Source: Bacillus kexueae (lineage in GTDB: Bacteria; Bacillota; Bacilli; Bacillales; Aeribacillaceae). Taken from it: 64,000 bases of DNA. The translations under genes and the position numbers were made by a program. The stretch lies in the NCBI RefSeq assembly GCF_022809095.1, contig NZ_JALAZE010000007.1, positions 81,658 to 145,657 of the forward strand, in the 5' to 3' direction. Below are positions 1-7,886 of the stretch, piece after piece; positions within the stretch are counted from its first letter, which is position 1; each line of letters starts with the position of its first letter. A model generated the notes under the pieces. That model was not told where the DNA came from and did not search any database. It was given only the letters and a program-made list of their open reading frames with translations.

Positions 1-19
1 GAAAGGAGAAAAACAAATT

Positions 20-1009
20 GTGACCAAATTCATTATAGCTTTTATCTTACTGTTTACCTGTTTTGCTTCATCCATCCATGCAACAACAAAAATAACGGAT
101 GAAGAGAAGCTAATGAAAGAGCGATTAAGTTTATATAAAAAAGTAGAGGCCGTTTCTCAAATACCGTGGTATGTATTCGCAGCCATTGATCAATACGAAC
201 GTAACGTTCGTCGTGCACGAAGAGATATTCCTCGTGAAGAAGGAGTAATTGGAATATATGTCCCACCTGAAAAGTGGTCGGGTGCTGCTAACCCAAACAT
301 TCACGATCAAAACCCTATCAGCATAGAGTTGTTTGGGGGTATTGGAAAAGACGGAAACGGAGATGGGCTAGCTGATCAAGAAAACGATGAAGACAAACTC
401 TACACTATTGCACAATTCATACAATCGTATGGGAATGATATGGAAAACATTAAGATTGCCCTCTGGAACTATTATCACCGAGATAAATCCGTAGGAATAA
501 TAACTGGGCACATGAAGCTATTTAAACACTTCGGAAGAATCGATTTGCAAAATCACGCGTTTCCTGTACCCCTTCATGCAAACTATAGTTATCGAAGCAC
601 ATGGGGAGATGCTAGAGGATGGGGGGGAAGAAGAATTCACGAAGGAACCGATATATTCGCCAGCTACGGGGTCCCAGTGCGAGCAACAGGATATGGAATT
701 ATTGAAATGAAGGGTTGGAACCGTTATGGTGGGTGGAGAATCGGCATTCGAGATATTAACAATACGTATCACTATTTCGCTCATTTAAATGGGTTTGCAG
801 AAGGATTGCACGTTGGACAAATCGTTGAACCTGGTCAATTAATTGGTTCTGTCGGAAGCTCTGGTTATGGTCCACCTGGAACTTCTGGAAAATTCCCACC
901 TCATCTTCACTACGGGATGTATAAAGATAACGGTCGAACTGAATGGTCATTTGATCCATATCCACACCTTCGATTATGGGAAAGACAAGAACGTCAAAAG
1001 AAAAAGTAA
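20..1009 (+). CDS. lytH: LytH/YunA-type M23 cortex peptidase
   Basis: Predicted exported zinc endopeptidase of the M23 (lysostaphin-like) family. In B. subtilis LytH is the sporulation L-Ala-D-Glu peptidase that trims side chains of spore cortex peptidoglycan. The GTG start follows GGAG by about 11 bases. Residues 4-20 form a signal or anchor helix. Residues 109-119 (GKDGNGDGLAD) look like an EF-hand-type calcium loop, and zinc ligands are visible as H207xxxD211 and H295xH297, with H251 and H255 between them. It lies beside yunB-yunF as in B. subtilis. The family is clear; the exact cleavage specificity is inferred from orthology. Its promoter is outside the window. Confidence 0.85.
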   Translation: MTKFIIAFILLFTCFASSIHATTKITDEEKLMKERLSLYKKVEAVSQIPWYVFAAIDQYERNVRRARRDIPREEGVIGIYVPPEKWSGAANPNIHDQNPISIELFGGIGKDGNGDGLADQENDEDKLYTIAQFIQSYGNDMENIKIALWNYYHRDKSVGIITGHMKLFKHFGRIDLQNHAFPVPLHANYSYRSTWGDARGWGGRRIHEGTDIFASYGVPVRATGYGIIEMKGWNRYGGWRIGIRDINNTYHYFAHLNGFAEGLHVGQIVEPGQLIGSVGSSGYGPPGTSGKFPPHLHYGMYKDNGRTEWSFDPYPHLRLWERQERQKKK

Positions 1010-1020
1010 TGCAGATAAAA

Positions 1021-1054
1021 GCAACATCCTCCAGATTGAGGATGTTGTTTTTTT
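1021..1054 (+). terminator. Intrinsic terminator of lytH
   Basis: AACATCCTC and GAGGATGTT form a 9-bp stem with a 6-base loop, followed by seven T residues, just after the lytH stop. Confidence 0.9.
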
Positions 1055-1229
1055 ACGGTTCACAGTCTGCTTTCGATACAGATGCTGTTTGGTTAAAACA
1101 ACGCTACTAAGCATGCTACATTAGCCAAAACCAATTCAATAACACGTAAATGCCTTCATCTACCCTCTATCCTCAATGCACCATTATCAGCCGTTACGAA
1201 CTATACAGGCAGAAAATCCGCTCATATAA

Positions 1230-1401
1230 GAAAAGCGCAAAGCGCCGCCTATCGCCGAAGGGCGCTGGAGGACCTGCGAGGAGGCTTCCGTCGCCACAGC
1301 AGGGCCGAAGCGACCATAGCTGATGGCGCTTGGAGCTAGACACCAAAAAACTGTAAAGAGAATACTTTAACACTTTATTGAACTTAAACTTTCTGTAACA
1401 A
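1230..1401 (+). repeat. Interspersed repeat A, copy 1 (short form)
   Basis: Begins TAAGAAAAGCGCAAAGCGC and ends AAACTTTCTGTAACA. It contains the shared core (GGACCTGCGAGGAGGCTTCC, GCCACAGCAGGGCCGAAGCG) and the shared tail (GTAAAGAGAATACTTTAACA). No protein is coded. It lies between convergent lytH and the metP-metS operon, with its tail against the A-run that is the T-tract of the metS terminator on the other strand. Confidence 0.9.
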
Positions 1402-1402
1402 C

Positions 1403-1434
1403 AAAAAAAGCAGCCTGCGCAAGCAAGCTGCTTT
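1403..1434 (-). terminator. Intrinsic terminator of metP-metS
   Basis: On the minus strand AGCAGCTTGC pairs with GCAGGCTGCT (one G-T pair) and is followed by seven T residues, immediately after the small metS gene. Confidence 0.85.
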
Positions 1435-1443
1435 CTATTTTAT

Positions 1444-1551
1444 TCACTTCGCTTCACGAGCTTTTTTCACAGCATGCACAACGCTTGCTGCTAAGCCTCC
1501 CCAAATGACTCCAATCCCAACAATCATCATCACAATAGCACTTGTGCTCAT
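1444..1551 (-). CDS. metS: MetS-like small subunit of methionine/alanine importer
   Basis: A 35-codon gene. The peptide begins MSTSAIVMMIVGIGVIWGG and ends HAVKKAREAK: one membrane helix (about residues 5-26) and a positive cytoplasmic tail. Its ATG overlaps the metP stop (TAATG), and AGGAGG lies 8 bases upstream inside the metP end, so the two are translationally coupled. Small one-helix partners of NSS transporters are known as MetS (MetP/MetS of Corynebacterium glutamicum, methionine and alanine uptake). The assignment rests on size, topology and coupling. The substrate is inferred. Confidence 0.8.
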   Translation of the reverse strand: MSTSAIVMMIVGIGVIWGGLAASVVHAVKKAREAK

Positions 1552-3047
1552 TAGGATACCTCCTTATTTGCCGATGCATTTGCGTTTTTCTTAAGGGAGA
1601 ACAGAATACCAACGATAATTGCGCCGGCCGCTACTAACCAACCATAGCTAATTAAGAAACCTGTTGGATATCCACCATACGGTTCGGATAATTCCGTACG
1701 TAAATTATCGAACATCATATATCCTAACACTAGCGGTGTAATAATGGATAAACAAATTCCCCACCAAGCACCTAATTGAATATCGGATACACCGTTCGCA
1801 TGTTGCTGTAGGTTTTTCACTTCACGAAGCACCCATGCAATAACAACCACTTCAACTAATCCAGCTAAAGCGATACCAAATTGGTTAATAAAGTGGTCCG
1901 CAGCGTCTAAGAAGTATAATCCACCTTGTGTAGCAAATAAGATGGAAATCAGTGAGGAAATTCCTCCACCAATTAACACAGACTTTGTACGAGATACATT
2001 AAACTTCTCTTGAATACCAGCTACGAAAGTTTCCACAATTGAAATCAAAGAAGATAATCCAGCAAAGACTAAACATGTAAAGAATAAGAATCCGAATAAA
2101 CCATTTAATGCCGGAAGTTCATTAATGATTTGTGGGAAAACTACGAATGCTAACCCAACACCTGCAGATACAACCTCTTCAACTGGTACTCCTTGTTGCG
2201 CCGCCATAAACCCTAACGCACTAAATACACCGATACCTGCTAATACTTCAAAGGCCGAGTTACTGAAACCTGTAATAAACGCATTGTTCGTAATATCAGA
2301 TTTTTTCGGTAAATAACTAGAGTACGTAATCATAATGGCAAAAGCAATAGATAAACTAAAGAAAATTTGACCATATGCCGCTACCCAAACTTTACCGTTA
2401 GCAATTTGACTCCAATCAGGTTTGAAGAACGTATCTAAACCTGCTAAAGCTCCTTCTAATGTTAAAGCGCGAATAACAATAATTAAGAACATCACAACAA
2501 GTGCAGGAATAAAGATTTTATTCGCCACTTCAATTCCTTTTTTAACTCCTGCTACTAATACCCCTAGTGTTACAAGCCATACAATAACTAATGGAATAAA
2601 TACACTTGGTACTAGACTTCCAACTTGTCCTGGAGACTCGGCTAGATTCAAGTAATTTCCGAATAAGAATCCTCCTGTATCTTCTCCCCAATTTAGATTA
2701 AAGCTAAATACCGCATAAGCCATCGCCCAAGCAATGATCACGGCGTAATACGTGGAAATAACAAATGAAATAGCTACTTGCCACCAACCAATCCATTCAG
2801 TCCCTCGATTCAATCTAGAATACGACATTGGAGCTGAACCACGATACTTATGTCCAATCGTAAACTCTAAAATTAAAATCGGAATACCAGCTGTTAATAA
2901 AGCAAATAAGTACGGTAAAAAGAAAGCTCCTCCACCATTTTCATAGGCGGTTGCAGGGAATCTCCAAATGTTCCCTAAACCAACTGCTGAACCAACAGCA
3001 GCCAAAATAAATCCTGCTCTTGTTCCCCATTGTGGACGGTTATCCAT
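1551..3047 (-). CDS. metP: Sodium-dependent amino acid symporter (NSS/SNF family, MetP-like)
   Basis: A 498-residue polytopic membrane protein of the neurotransmitter:sodium symporter family. The N terminus carries the family signature (GSAVGLGNIWRFP, about residues 17-29) of helix 1, which forms part of the sodium and substrate site. About eleven to twelve hydrophobic segments follow. AAAGGAGG precedes the ATG. It is the first gene of a two-gene operon with the MetS-like peptide, which points to methionine/alanine import; B. subtilis paralogues are YocR and YhdH. A strong promoter lies about 95 bases upstream and the transcript ends at the hairpin after metS. Substrate not shown by sequence. 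Confidence 0.82.
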   Translation of the reverse strand: MDNRPQWGTRAGFILAAVGSAVGLGNIWRFPATAYENGGGAFFLPYLFALLTAGIPILILEFTIGHKYRGSAPMSYSRLNRGTEWIGWWQVAISFVISTYYAVIIAWAMAYAVFSFNLNWGEDTGGFLFGNYLNLAESPGQVGSLVPSVFIPLVIVWLVTLGVLVAGVKKGIEVANKIFIPALVVMFLIIVIRALTLEGALAGLDTFFKPDWSQIANGKVWVAAYGQIFFSLSIAFAIMITYSSYLPKKSDITNNAFITGFSNSAFEVLAGIGVFSALGFMAAQQGVPVEEVVSAGVGLAFVVFPQIINELPALNGLFGFLFFTCLVFAGLSSLISIVETFVAGIQEKFNVSRTKSVLIGGGISSLISILFATQGGLYFLDAADHFINQFGIALAGLVEVVVIAWVLREVKNLQQHANGVSDIQLGAWWGICLSIITPLVLGYMMFDNLRTELSEPYGGYPTGFLISYGWLVAAGAIIVGILFSLKKNANASANKEVS

Positions 3048-3140
3048 AAATTGACCTCCTTTAAACTTCCAAAAACATCCATATTAACGGAAGAATCGGA
3101 ACTTTTGTTATTTTCAGATTATTTAGTATTTCTAGTTATA

Positions 3141-3169
3141 AGTATATATGGACAATTGGCCCATGTCAA
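3141..3169 (-). promoter_or_regulatory. SigA-type promoter of metP-metS
   Basis: Minus strand TTGACA, a 17-base spacer, TATACT. The predicted start is roughly 85-90 bases before the metP ATG; the leader shows no riboswitch I recognise. Confidence 0.75.
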
Positions 3170-3380
3170 AACTATTTTTTATAGCAATAGTATTCTAAAA
3201 TGATAATTTTTTATCCCTTTTTAAGGGAATTTTTTCCTAAAACCCTTCTTTTTCACTTCATGCCCTATAAGGAAATTATTTTCAAAAGAAAGTAATTATA
3301 CAAAGCACGAAATTGACAGATTTCACGCTACAGCTGAATATATTCATATTGAAGGAAGTATACGTGAAGGAGGAGTATCG

Positions 3381-3998
3381 TTGAAAAAAGAATTATCTAC
3401 GTTTTTCTTTTATAAAGATATACAAATATTATTGATAATCCTGTTCGTAAATTTTTTATATGTATGGGTGAATTTTCAGTGGGAGCACCTCCTCTTTATC
3501 GTAATTGGAATGGTGATTTTTATCATAAGCGAATATGGGACACATCGGTTTCTTTTTCATTTAAAGCCGCCTAAAAATGTTTTCTTGTTTAAACTCCTTC
3601 ATCGATTGCATTATGCACATCATGAAAAACCATCCGACTTAAAACTTCTTTTTTTACCGCTATGGTATAGCATTCCTAATTTGTGTTTGTTAAGTAGTTT
3701 TTGTTTTCTAATTACTAAATCATTCAATATGACATTATACTTTTCATTCGGTTTAATTTTTATGCTTCTAATTTATGAATGGAAACATTTTGTCGCCCAT
3801 CGTTCTATCAAACCGGTAACGTTATTTGGTCGAAAGTTGAAAAAGCGTCACTTACTACACCATTTTAAAAATGAAAACTATTGGTTTGGGGTATCCACAC
3901 ATGTCATGGATATCGTTTTTCATACTGATAAAGAAGAAAAAGAGGTTGAAGTGAGTAAAACAGCTAAACAATTAGCTTCTTCAAAAAAGGGGCCTTAA
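3381..3998 (+). CDS. Fatty acid hydroxylase / sterol desaturase superfamily membrane protein
   Basis: A 205-residue membrane protein with the histidine clusters of the diiron fatty acid hydroxylase superfamily: HRFLFH, HRLHYAHH, HFVAHR and HLLHH. These normally bind a di-metal centre on the cytosolic face of the membrane. Hydrophobic segments lie at about residues 14-50, 92-110 and 115-132. The TTG start follows GAAGGAGG. It stands alone, convergent with the lysine transporter and separated from it by a repeat A copy. The substrate (lipid, carotenoid or other) cannot be told. Confidence 0.75.
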   Translation: MKKELSTFFFYKDIQILLIILFVNFLYVWVNFQWEHLLFIVIGMVIFIISEYGTHRFLFHLKPPKNVFLFKLLHRLHYAHHEKPSDLKLLFLPLWYSIPNLCLLSSFCFLITKSFNMTLYFSFGLIFMLLIYEWKHFVAHRSIKPVTLFGRKLKKRHLLHHFKNENYWFGVSTHVMDIVFHTDKEEKEVEVSKTAKQLASSKKGP

Positions 3999-4170
3999 AG
4001 GATTATGTACCGCGCTAGCCTTTACCTTGTCATAAACGCGATCACTTAAATTAGATTTCGTACTGTTGGGGTTCAACTATATCTTCTGCAAAAAGTTGCC
4101 GTCTTACGCTTGAAGTGTTACTTCATTTTATGACCAAATAATACGAATACAGACTTTAGAAAAGATCCTA

Positions 4171-4454
4171 TAAGAAACATACATGATTTTACACTCACAC
4201 CCCGGACATGAAAATTTATTCTCCCCGGGTTTTCCTTTCTACCATCTACCTATCATGATTGCTCATTCAGCTCATAGGTAATTTTTATTTTCACAGAAAA
4301 AGCGCAAAGCGCAAGTCCTTAGGCGAAGGGCGCTGGAGGACCCTGGAGGAAGCTTCCGTCGCCACAGCAGGGCCGAAACGACCCGAGCTGATGGCGCTTT
4401 GGAGCTAGACACCAAAAATACTGGAAAGAGAATAACTTAAACTTTCTGTAACAA
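4171..4454 (+). repeat. Interspersed repeat A, copy 2 (composite form)
   Basis: Positions 4171-4295 hold the extra module (TAAGAAACATACATG ... TTTTATTTTCACAG) and 4296-4454 the common core and tail. The tail is shorter than in other copies, lacking the bases around CACTTTATTGAACTTAA. The core reads GACCCTGGAGGAAGC where others read GACCTGCGAGGAGGC. It lies between convergent genes. Nothing was seen in 3999-4170. Confidence 0.9.
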
Positions 4455-4457
4455 TAA

Positions 4458-4490
4458 CAAAAGGAGCTGAAATCCATTCAGCTCCTTTTC
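4458..4490. terminator. Bidirectional terminator between the hydroxylase-like gene and the lysine transporter
   Basis: AAAAGGAGCTGAA and TTCAGCTCCTTTT form a long stem with A and T runs on both sides. It serves the minus-strand transporter gene and perhaps also the plus-strand gene. Confidence 0.8.
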
Positions 4491-4519
4491 ATCAATGATT
4501 TTGAAAGTTCTATTCTCAT

Positions 4520-6067
4520 TTAAACTGCACGGGGACGTAGGCGAATTAAAACAAATAATGCAATCGCCATTACAATAAGCATTGTGATAAATCCAAGAGC
4601 AACGCTTCCTGTGAACCCTAAAACTAAAAAGCTAATTGTTGCAACGATTCCACCAATAATCGCGTAAGGTAACTGGGTTAATACGTGATCAATGTGGTGG
4701 CTTCCTGCACCTGTAGATGAAAGAATGGTTGTATCTGAAATGGGCGAGCAATGATCACCTAATACTGAACCGCCTAGTACAGCTGCTAACGCTGGGAGCA
4801 TTAACGTAATGTCAGTAGCTGCTGTTAAATCTCCAGCGATTGGAAGCATAATTCCGAATGTTCCCCAAGAAGTACCCGTTGCAAACGCCATGAAAGCAGA
4901 AAGTACGAATAAAATGGCTGGTAAGTATGATACATTTAAATCCGTCTGTTCAACAATTCCAGCTAAATACGTTCCAGTTTCTAATTGGCCAATTAAGTCT
5001 ACAATAGTCCATGCAAAAATCAGAATGTAAATAGCTGGTAGCATAGACTTCATTCCTTCGATAAAGCCCTTCGGTAAGTAGCTTGTTTGAATACCTTTAG
5101 ACAAGTAGATGATCAGGGTTATGACTAATCCGAAAATTCCCCCATACAATAAAGACATGGAAACATCTGTATTCTCAAAGATTGCAAAAATCGTTACTTC
5201 CCCTTCGACCGCTTGTAAACCTGTCCAAATCATCGCGCCAACTGTTCCAACAATTAAAGCAATAATCGGCCATAAAAGGTTCCCTACTGTTCCTTTATCA
5301 CTAACTGGTAAATCTTCTTTGACTTCACCAATCGGTTCTTTATTCGGATCTACAACTTCACCCGTTGTTTCCGCACGTGTTTCATGTAGCTTCATGCTAC
5401 CAATATTAATGTTGAAGTAAGCAACAGCAAATACTAGAATTAACGCGCTAAATACGTAGAAGTTCATTGGAATCATTGATACGAACGCAGACAGCGCAGT
5501 ATATTCTGTTACTTCATGTGCCACAAGAATGGACCCGATAATCGCAATAATGTATGCACCCCAACTTGATATTGGTGACACAACACACACTGGTGCTGAT
5601 GTTGAGTCAATAATGTAGGCTAATTTAGCACGAGATACTTTTTGACGATCTGTAATAGGTCTTGTTACTTGTCCAACCGCTAAGGCATTAAAATAATCAT
5701 CGATAAAAATAATAATTCCAAGTAGTGCTGCCGTTAATTGTGCACCGACGCGAGTTTTTACACGCTTTTTCGCCCACTCACCAAAAGCACGGCTTCCGCC
5801 AGAAATTGAGATAAGTGCAGTAATAACACCTAAAATCAATAAAAATAGTAAAATATAAACATTCCAAGTGTTAACCTCTCCATCTGACCAGAAAACTCCT
5901 TGAACCGCTCTGAAAATCGTCATGAATGATTCCCCTAAAGAGAATTCGTTAATAATGAGTGCCGCTGAAATGATTCCGACTCCAAGTGAAAGTAACACTC
6001 TCCTCGTTAACAGAACCATTAGAATGGCAATAATAGGTGGGATAATAGAAAAAATTGTACCAATCAT
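4520..6067 (-). CDS. lysW: NhaC-family transporter, predicted lysine transporter (LysW type)
   Basis: A 515-residue polytopic membrane protein of the NhaC Na+/H+ antiporter family, with about a dozen helices. Conserved stretches include IIFIDDYFNALAVG (about residues 119-132), SPISSWGAY and LGDHCSPISDTT. GGAGGAGG precedes the ATG. The gene is preceded by a complete lysine riboswitch and its terminator. NhaC homologues under L-box control were predicted by comparative genomics to be lysine transporters (LysW), so lysine uptake is more likely than plain sodium/proton exchange. The family is clear from sequence; the substrate is inferred from the switch. Confidence 0.8.
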   Translation of the reverse strand: MIGTIFSIIPPIIAILMVLLTRRVLLSLGVGIISAALIINEFSLGESFMTIFRAVQGVFWSDGEVNTWNVYILLFLLILGVITALISISGGSRAFGEWAKKRVKTRVGAQLTAALLGIIIFIDDYFNALAVGQVTRPITDRQKVSRAKLAYIIDSTSAPVCVVSPISSWGAYIIAIIGSILVAHEVTEYTALSAFVSMIPMNFYVFSALILVFAVAYFNINIGSMKLHETRAETTGEVVDPNKEPIGEVKEDLPVSDKGTVGNLLWPIIALIVGTVGAMIWTGLQAVEGEVTIFAIFENTDVSMSLLYGGIFGLVITLIIYLSKGIQTSYLPKGFIEGMKSMLPAIYILIFAWTIVDLIGQLETGTYLAGIVEQTDLNVSYLPAILFVLSAFMAFATGTSWGTFGIMLPIAGDLTAATDITLMLPALAAVLGGSVLGDHCSPISDTTILSSTGAGSHHIDHVLTQLPYAIIGGIVATISFLVLGFTGSVALGFITMLIVMAIALFVLIRLRPRAV

Positions 6068-6139
6068 CTATGAAAGCCTCCTCCAATTTTGTTCGTTGGA
6101 GGGCTTCTTACGAGAGAGAAAATAACAGTAGAAAGAGGA

Positions 6140-6185
6140 AAAAATAAAAGCGAGTAATGACAGAAAATAACTATCATCACTCGCT
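6140..6185 (-). terminator. Regulatory terminator of the lysine riboswitch
   Basis: GCGAGTGATGATAG and CTGTCATTACTCGC form a stem followed by TTTTATTTTTT on the minus strand, just after the aptamer and before the transporter gene. Lysine binding should favour it. Confidence 0.85.
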
Positions 6186-6200
6186 AGTTTGCGAACATTA

Positions 6201-6411
6201 TGTTATCCTCCATCACGATCAGTAGCCCTCCATTATAGGTATTACCCCTATAATGACAGTGTTACCCTTATTCAAGGCAACCCCAGCAAAAGAAAGCTCG
6301 ACATCTTTCAGTTGCTTCGGCGAAAAATCCTTTCAACAATGCTCATCGTTGTCATCCTCACATTGCGTACTCTTATTTTCCGCGCCTCTACCTCATCAGT
6401 GAGATAAGGTA
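6201..6411 (-). promoter_or_regulatory. Lysine riboswitch (L-box)
   Basis: Minus-strand sequence matches the L-box core in order: GATGAGGTAGAGGCGCGG, AGAGTACG, GAAAGGATTTTTCGCCGAAG, CTTTTGCTGGGGTTGCC, ACACTGTCATTATAGGGG and GGGCTACTG. Outer segments TTATC and GATAA can close P1. With the terminator downstream it forms a transcription-attenuation switch for the NhaC-type gene. Confidence 0.92.
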
Positions 6412-6436
6412 AGTATTCATTTTTCACACGAAAACT

Positions 6437-6465
6437 ATTCTACCAGGCTTAAAGAAGAATTGCAA
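6437..6465 (-). promoter_or_regulatory. SigA-type promoter of the lysine riboswitch transcript
   Basis: TTGCAA, a 17-base spacer, TAGAAT on the minus strand. The -35 box adjoins the yunB stop codon, so the switch and transporter form a unit independent of yunB. Confidence 0.75.
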
Positions 6466-7224
6466 CTATTCTCCTACTGGTAATTCTATGGAAGGATTTG
6501 CATTCCCACTCCCATTATAAAAGTCAGGTACTTCACCTTGAACGCCGATATAATCAATTGGAATCGTATTCTCTACTGTTGTAATGGAAGTTGCAAAAGG
6601 AATAACAACCTGAACATCTACCTTTACATGAACGGATATTTCAATGACTGCATTATTAATCCCATATTCAACAATTGATTTTTCTACATTGGAATCTACA
6701 CTTCCGATGACATAAAAACGAACAGGGACTCTTGGCCCTAAATTCCCTAGTAACGCATTGTTCGTTGCTTGCCCAAGTGGGATATAATAAATGATTCCTT
6801 CTTCTTCAGGCTCGCCTTCCTTTTTAATATCTATTTCCGGTATATCTAAAATGTCGATGTTTCCTTTTTCGGCCTCCCGTAAATTCCGTTGTACCTTTTG
6901 AGTGATTTGCGTTTGCACTTTATTTACCGTTTGCGCATTAAATTCAAAATGCGAAACTTTTCCGTTTTCATCCTTTTCAATGACTACAAGTTTATCCGGA
7001 TCAACTTCATCGTTAATATGTTTGTTAATCGCATTATTGATTACAAGCGTTGCAATACGTCTAGTTTCCGTTTCTGCAATGCTTTTTAATGTTGGCTCAA
7101 TACCTTTGTTAATGACCCATAGTCCTGCAGCTGTTGAAAACATAAAAAAGACGAAGGTTAATAGAAATACATATCGGAAAGGGAGCGGCCCTTTCTTAGG
7201 AAGACGTTTCCTCGTTTTGAACAA
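6466..7224 (-). CDS. yunB: Sporulation protein YunB
   Basis: Orthologue of B. subtilis YunB (254 residues), needed for normal sporulation; molecular role unknown. I chose the TTG at 7224, with AAGGGGG about 8 bases upstream, giving 252 residues; the frame runs open to 7302 but the extension is not family-like. There is a basic N terminus (KTRKRLPKKG), one membrane helix at about residues 19-40, then a soluble extracytoplasmic domain ending IELPVGE. It follows yunC on the same strand with about 77 bases between. No terminator separates it from the downstream L-box promoter. Confidence 0.85.
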   Translation of the reverse strand: MFKTRKRLPKKGPLPFRYVFLLTFVFFMFSTAAGLWVINKGIEPTLKSIAETETRRIATLVINNAINKHINDEVDPDKLVVIEKDENGKVSHFEFNAQTVNKVQTQITQKVQRNLREAEKGNIDILDIPEIDIKKEGEPEEEGIIYYIPLGQATNNALLGNLGPRVPVRFYVIGSVDSNVEKSIVEYGINNAVIEISVHVKVDVQVVIPFATSITTVENTIPIDYIGVQGEVPDFYNGSGNANPSIELPVGE

Positions 7225-7301
7225 AACAAATCCCCCTTTCCTTGCTATATGTATGCAAGAAAAGGAGGATGTACGCTTAAGAATTAAAATTTTTTGGGAC
7301 A

Positions 7302-7604
7302 TTAAACCATTTTAAGCAACGCTTCTTTTCCAGTCGTTCCTGGTACAATTCCTAAACGTTCCGCTTCATAGGTAACAGATTCTAACGGTGCTTCAAGTAA
7401 TTGATCTAGCGTTCGAACACCGACAGCGCGACCTGCAACAATTCCACGGTCTTTTAGCTTCTCATTTAGTAGTGCAACATCTAATGCTCCACACATAATA
7501 TATCCTTTATCGTTCATTATTGCCATGAAGTTCGTTTTTGGAAGCTTGATGGTGACTGCAGTAAATTGAAATTGATCGATGATAATTGGGGTCATCGTAA
7601 CCAT
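7302..7604 (-). CDS. yunC: YunC, DUF1805 protein
   Basis: A 100-residue soluble protein of the DUF1805 family (B. subtilis YunC), function unknown. The compact alpha/beta sequence includes NDKGYIMCGALDVALLNEKL, typical of the family, and there is no signal or membrane segment. GGAGAG precedes the ATG. It lies directly upstream of yunB in the same direction, so the two may be cotranscribed. Confidence 0.85.
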   Translation of the reverse strand: MVTMTPIIIDQFQFTAVTIKLPKTNFMAIMNDKGYIMCGALDVALLNEKLKDRGIVAGRAVGVRTLDQLLEAPLESVTYEAERLGIVPGTTGKEALLKMV

Positions 7605-7886
7605 TTTGGCAAACTCTCCTTTCCTATTTCACTTTATGAAACGGAACGAAAAGAGTGATGTGTAACCGATGCCCAAATTTCTAAAAATATTCTTAAAAGA
7701 TTGTTGGTTCAGTTTTAATTAAATGCAAAAGGCGGACGCTCCCCGAACTTGTAAAGGGCATGGCGGCCTTTCGCTTTAACTATTTCATCAAATCATGACC
7801 AGAAGGCAACAAACAACCTTTTGACTATATGGCAAAATTAATTCGATACAATTCAATTACTACTCAACTAACCATGATTAAAACCA
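7605..7886. other. Intergenic stretch with a fragment of repeat B
   Basis: No gene. Positions about 7730-7775 read GGCGGACGCTCCCC then GGCATGGCGGCCTTT and can fold into a GC-rich hairpin. The start resembles the GTGGCGGACGCTTTCC end of repeat B (53922, 63420), so this is probably a decayed copy. It may also end yunD transcription weakly upstream of yunC. Confidence 0.4.
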
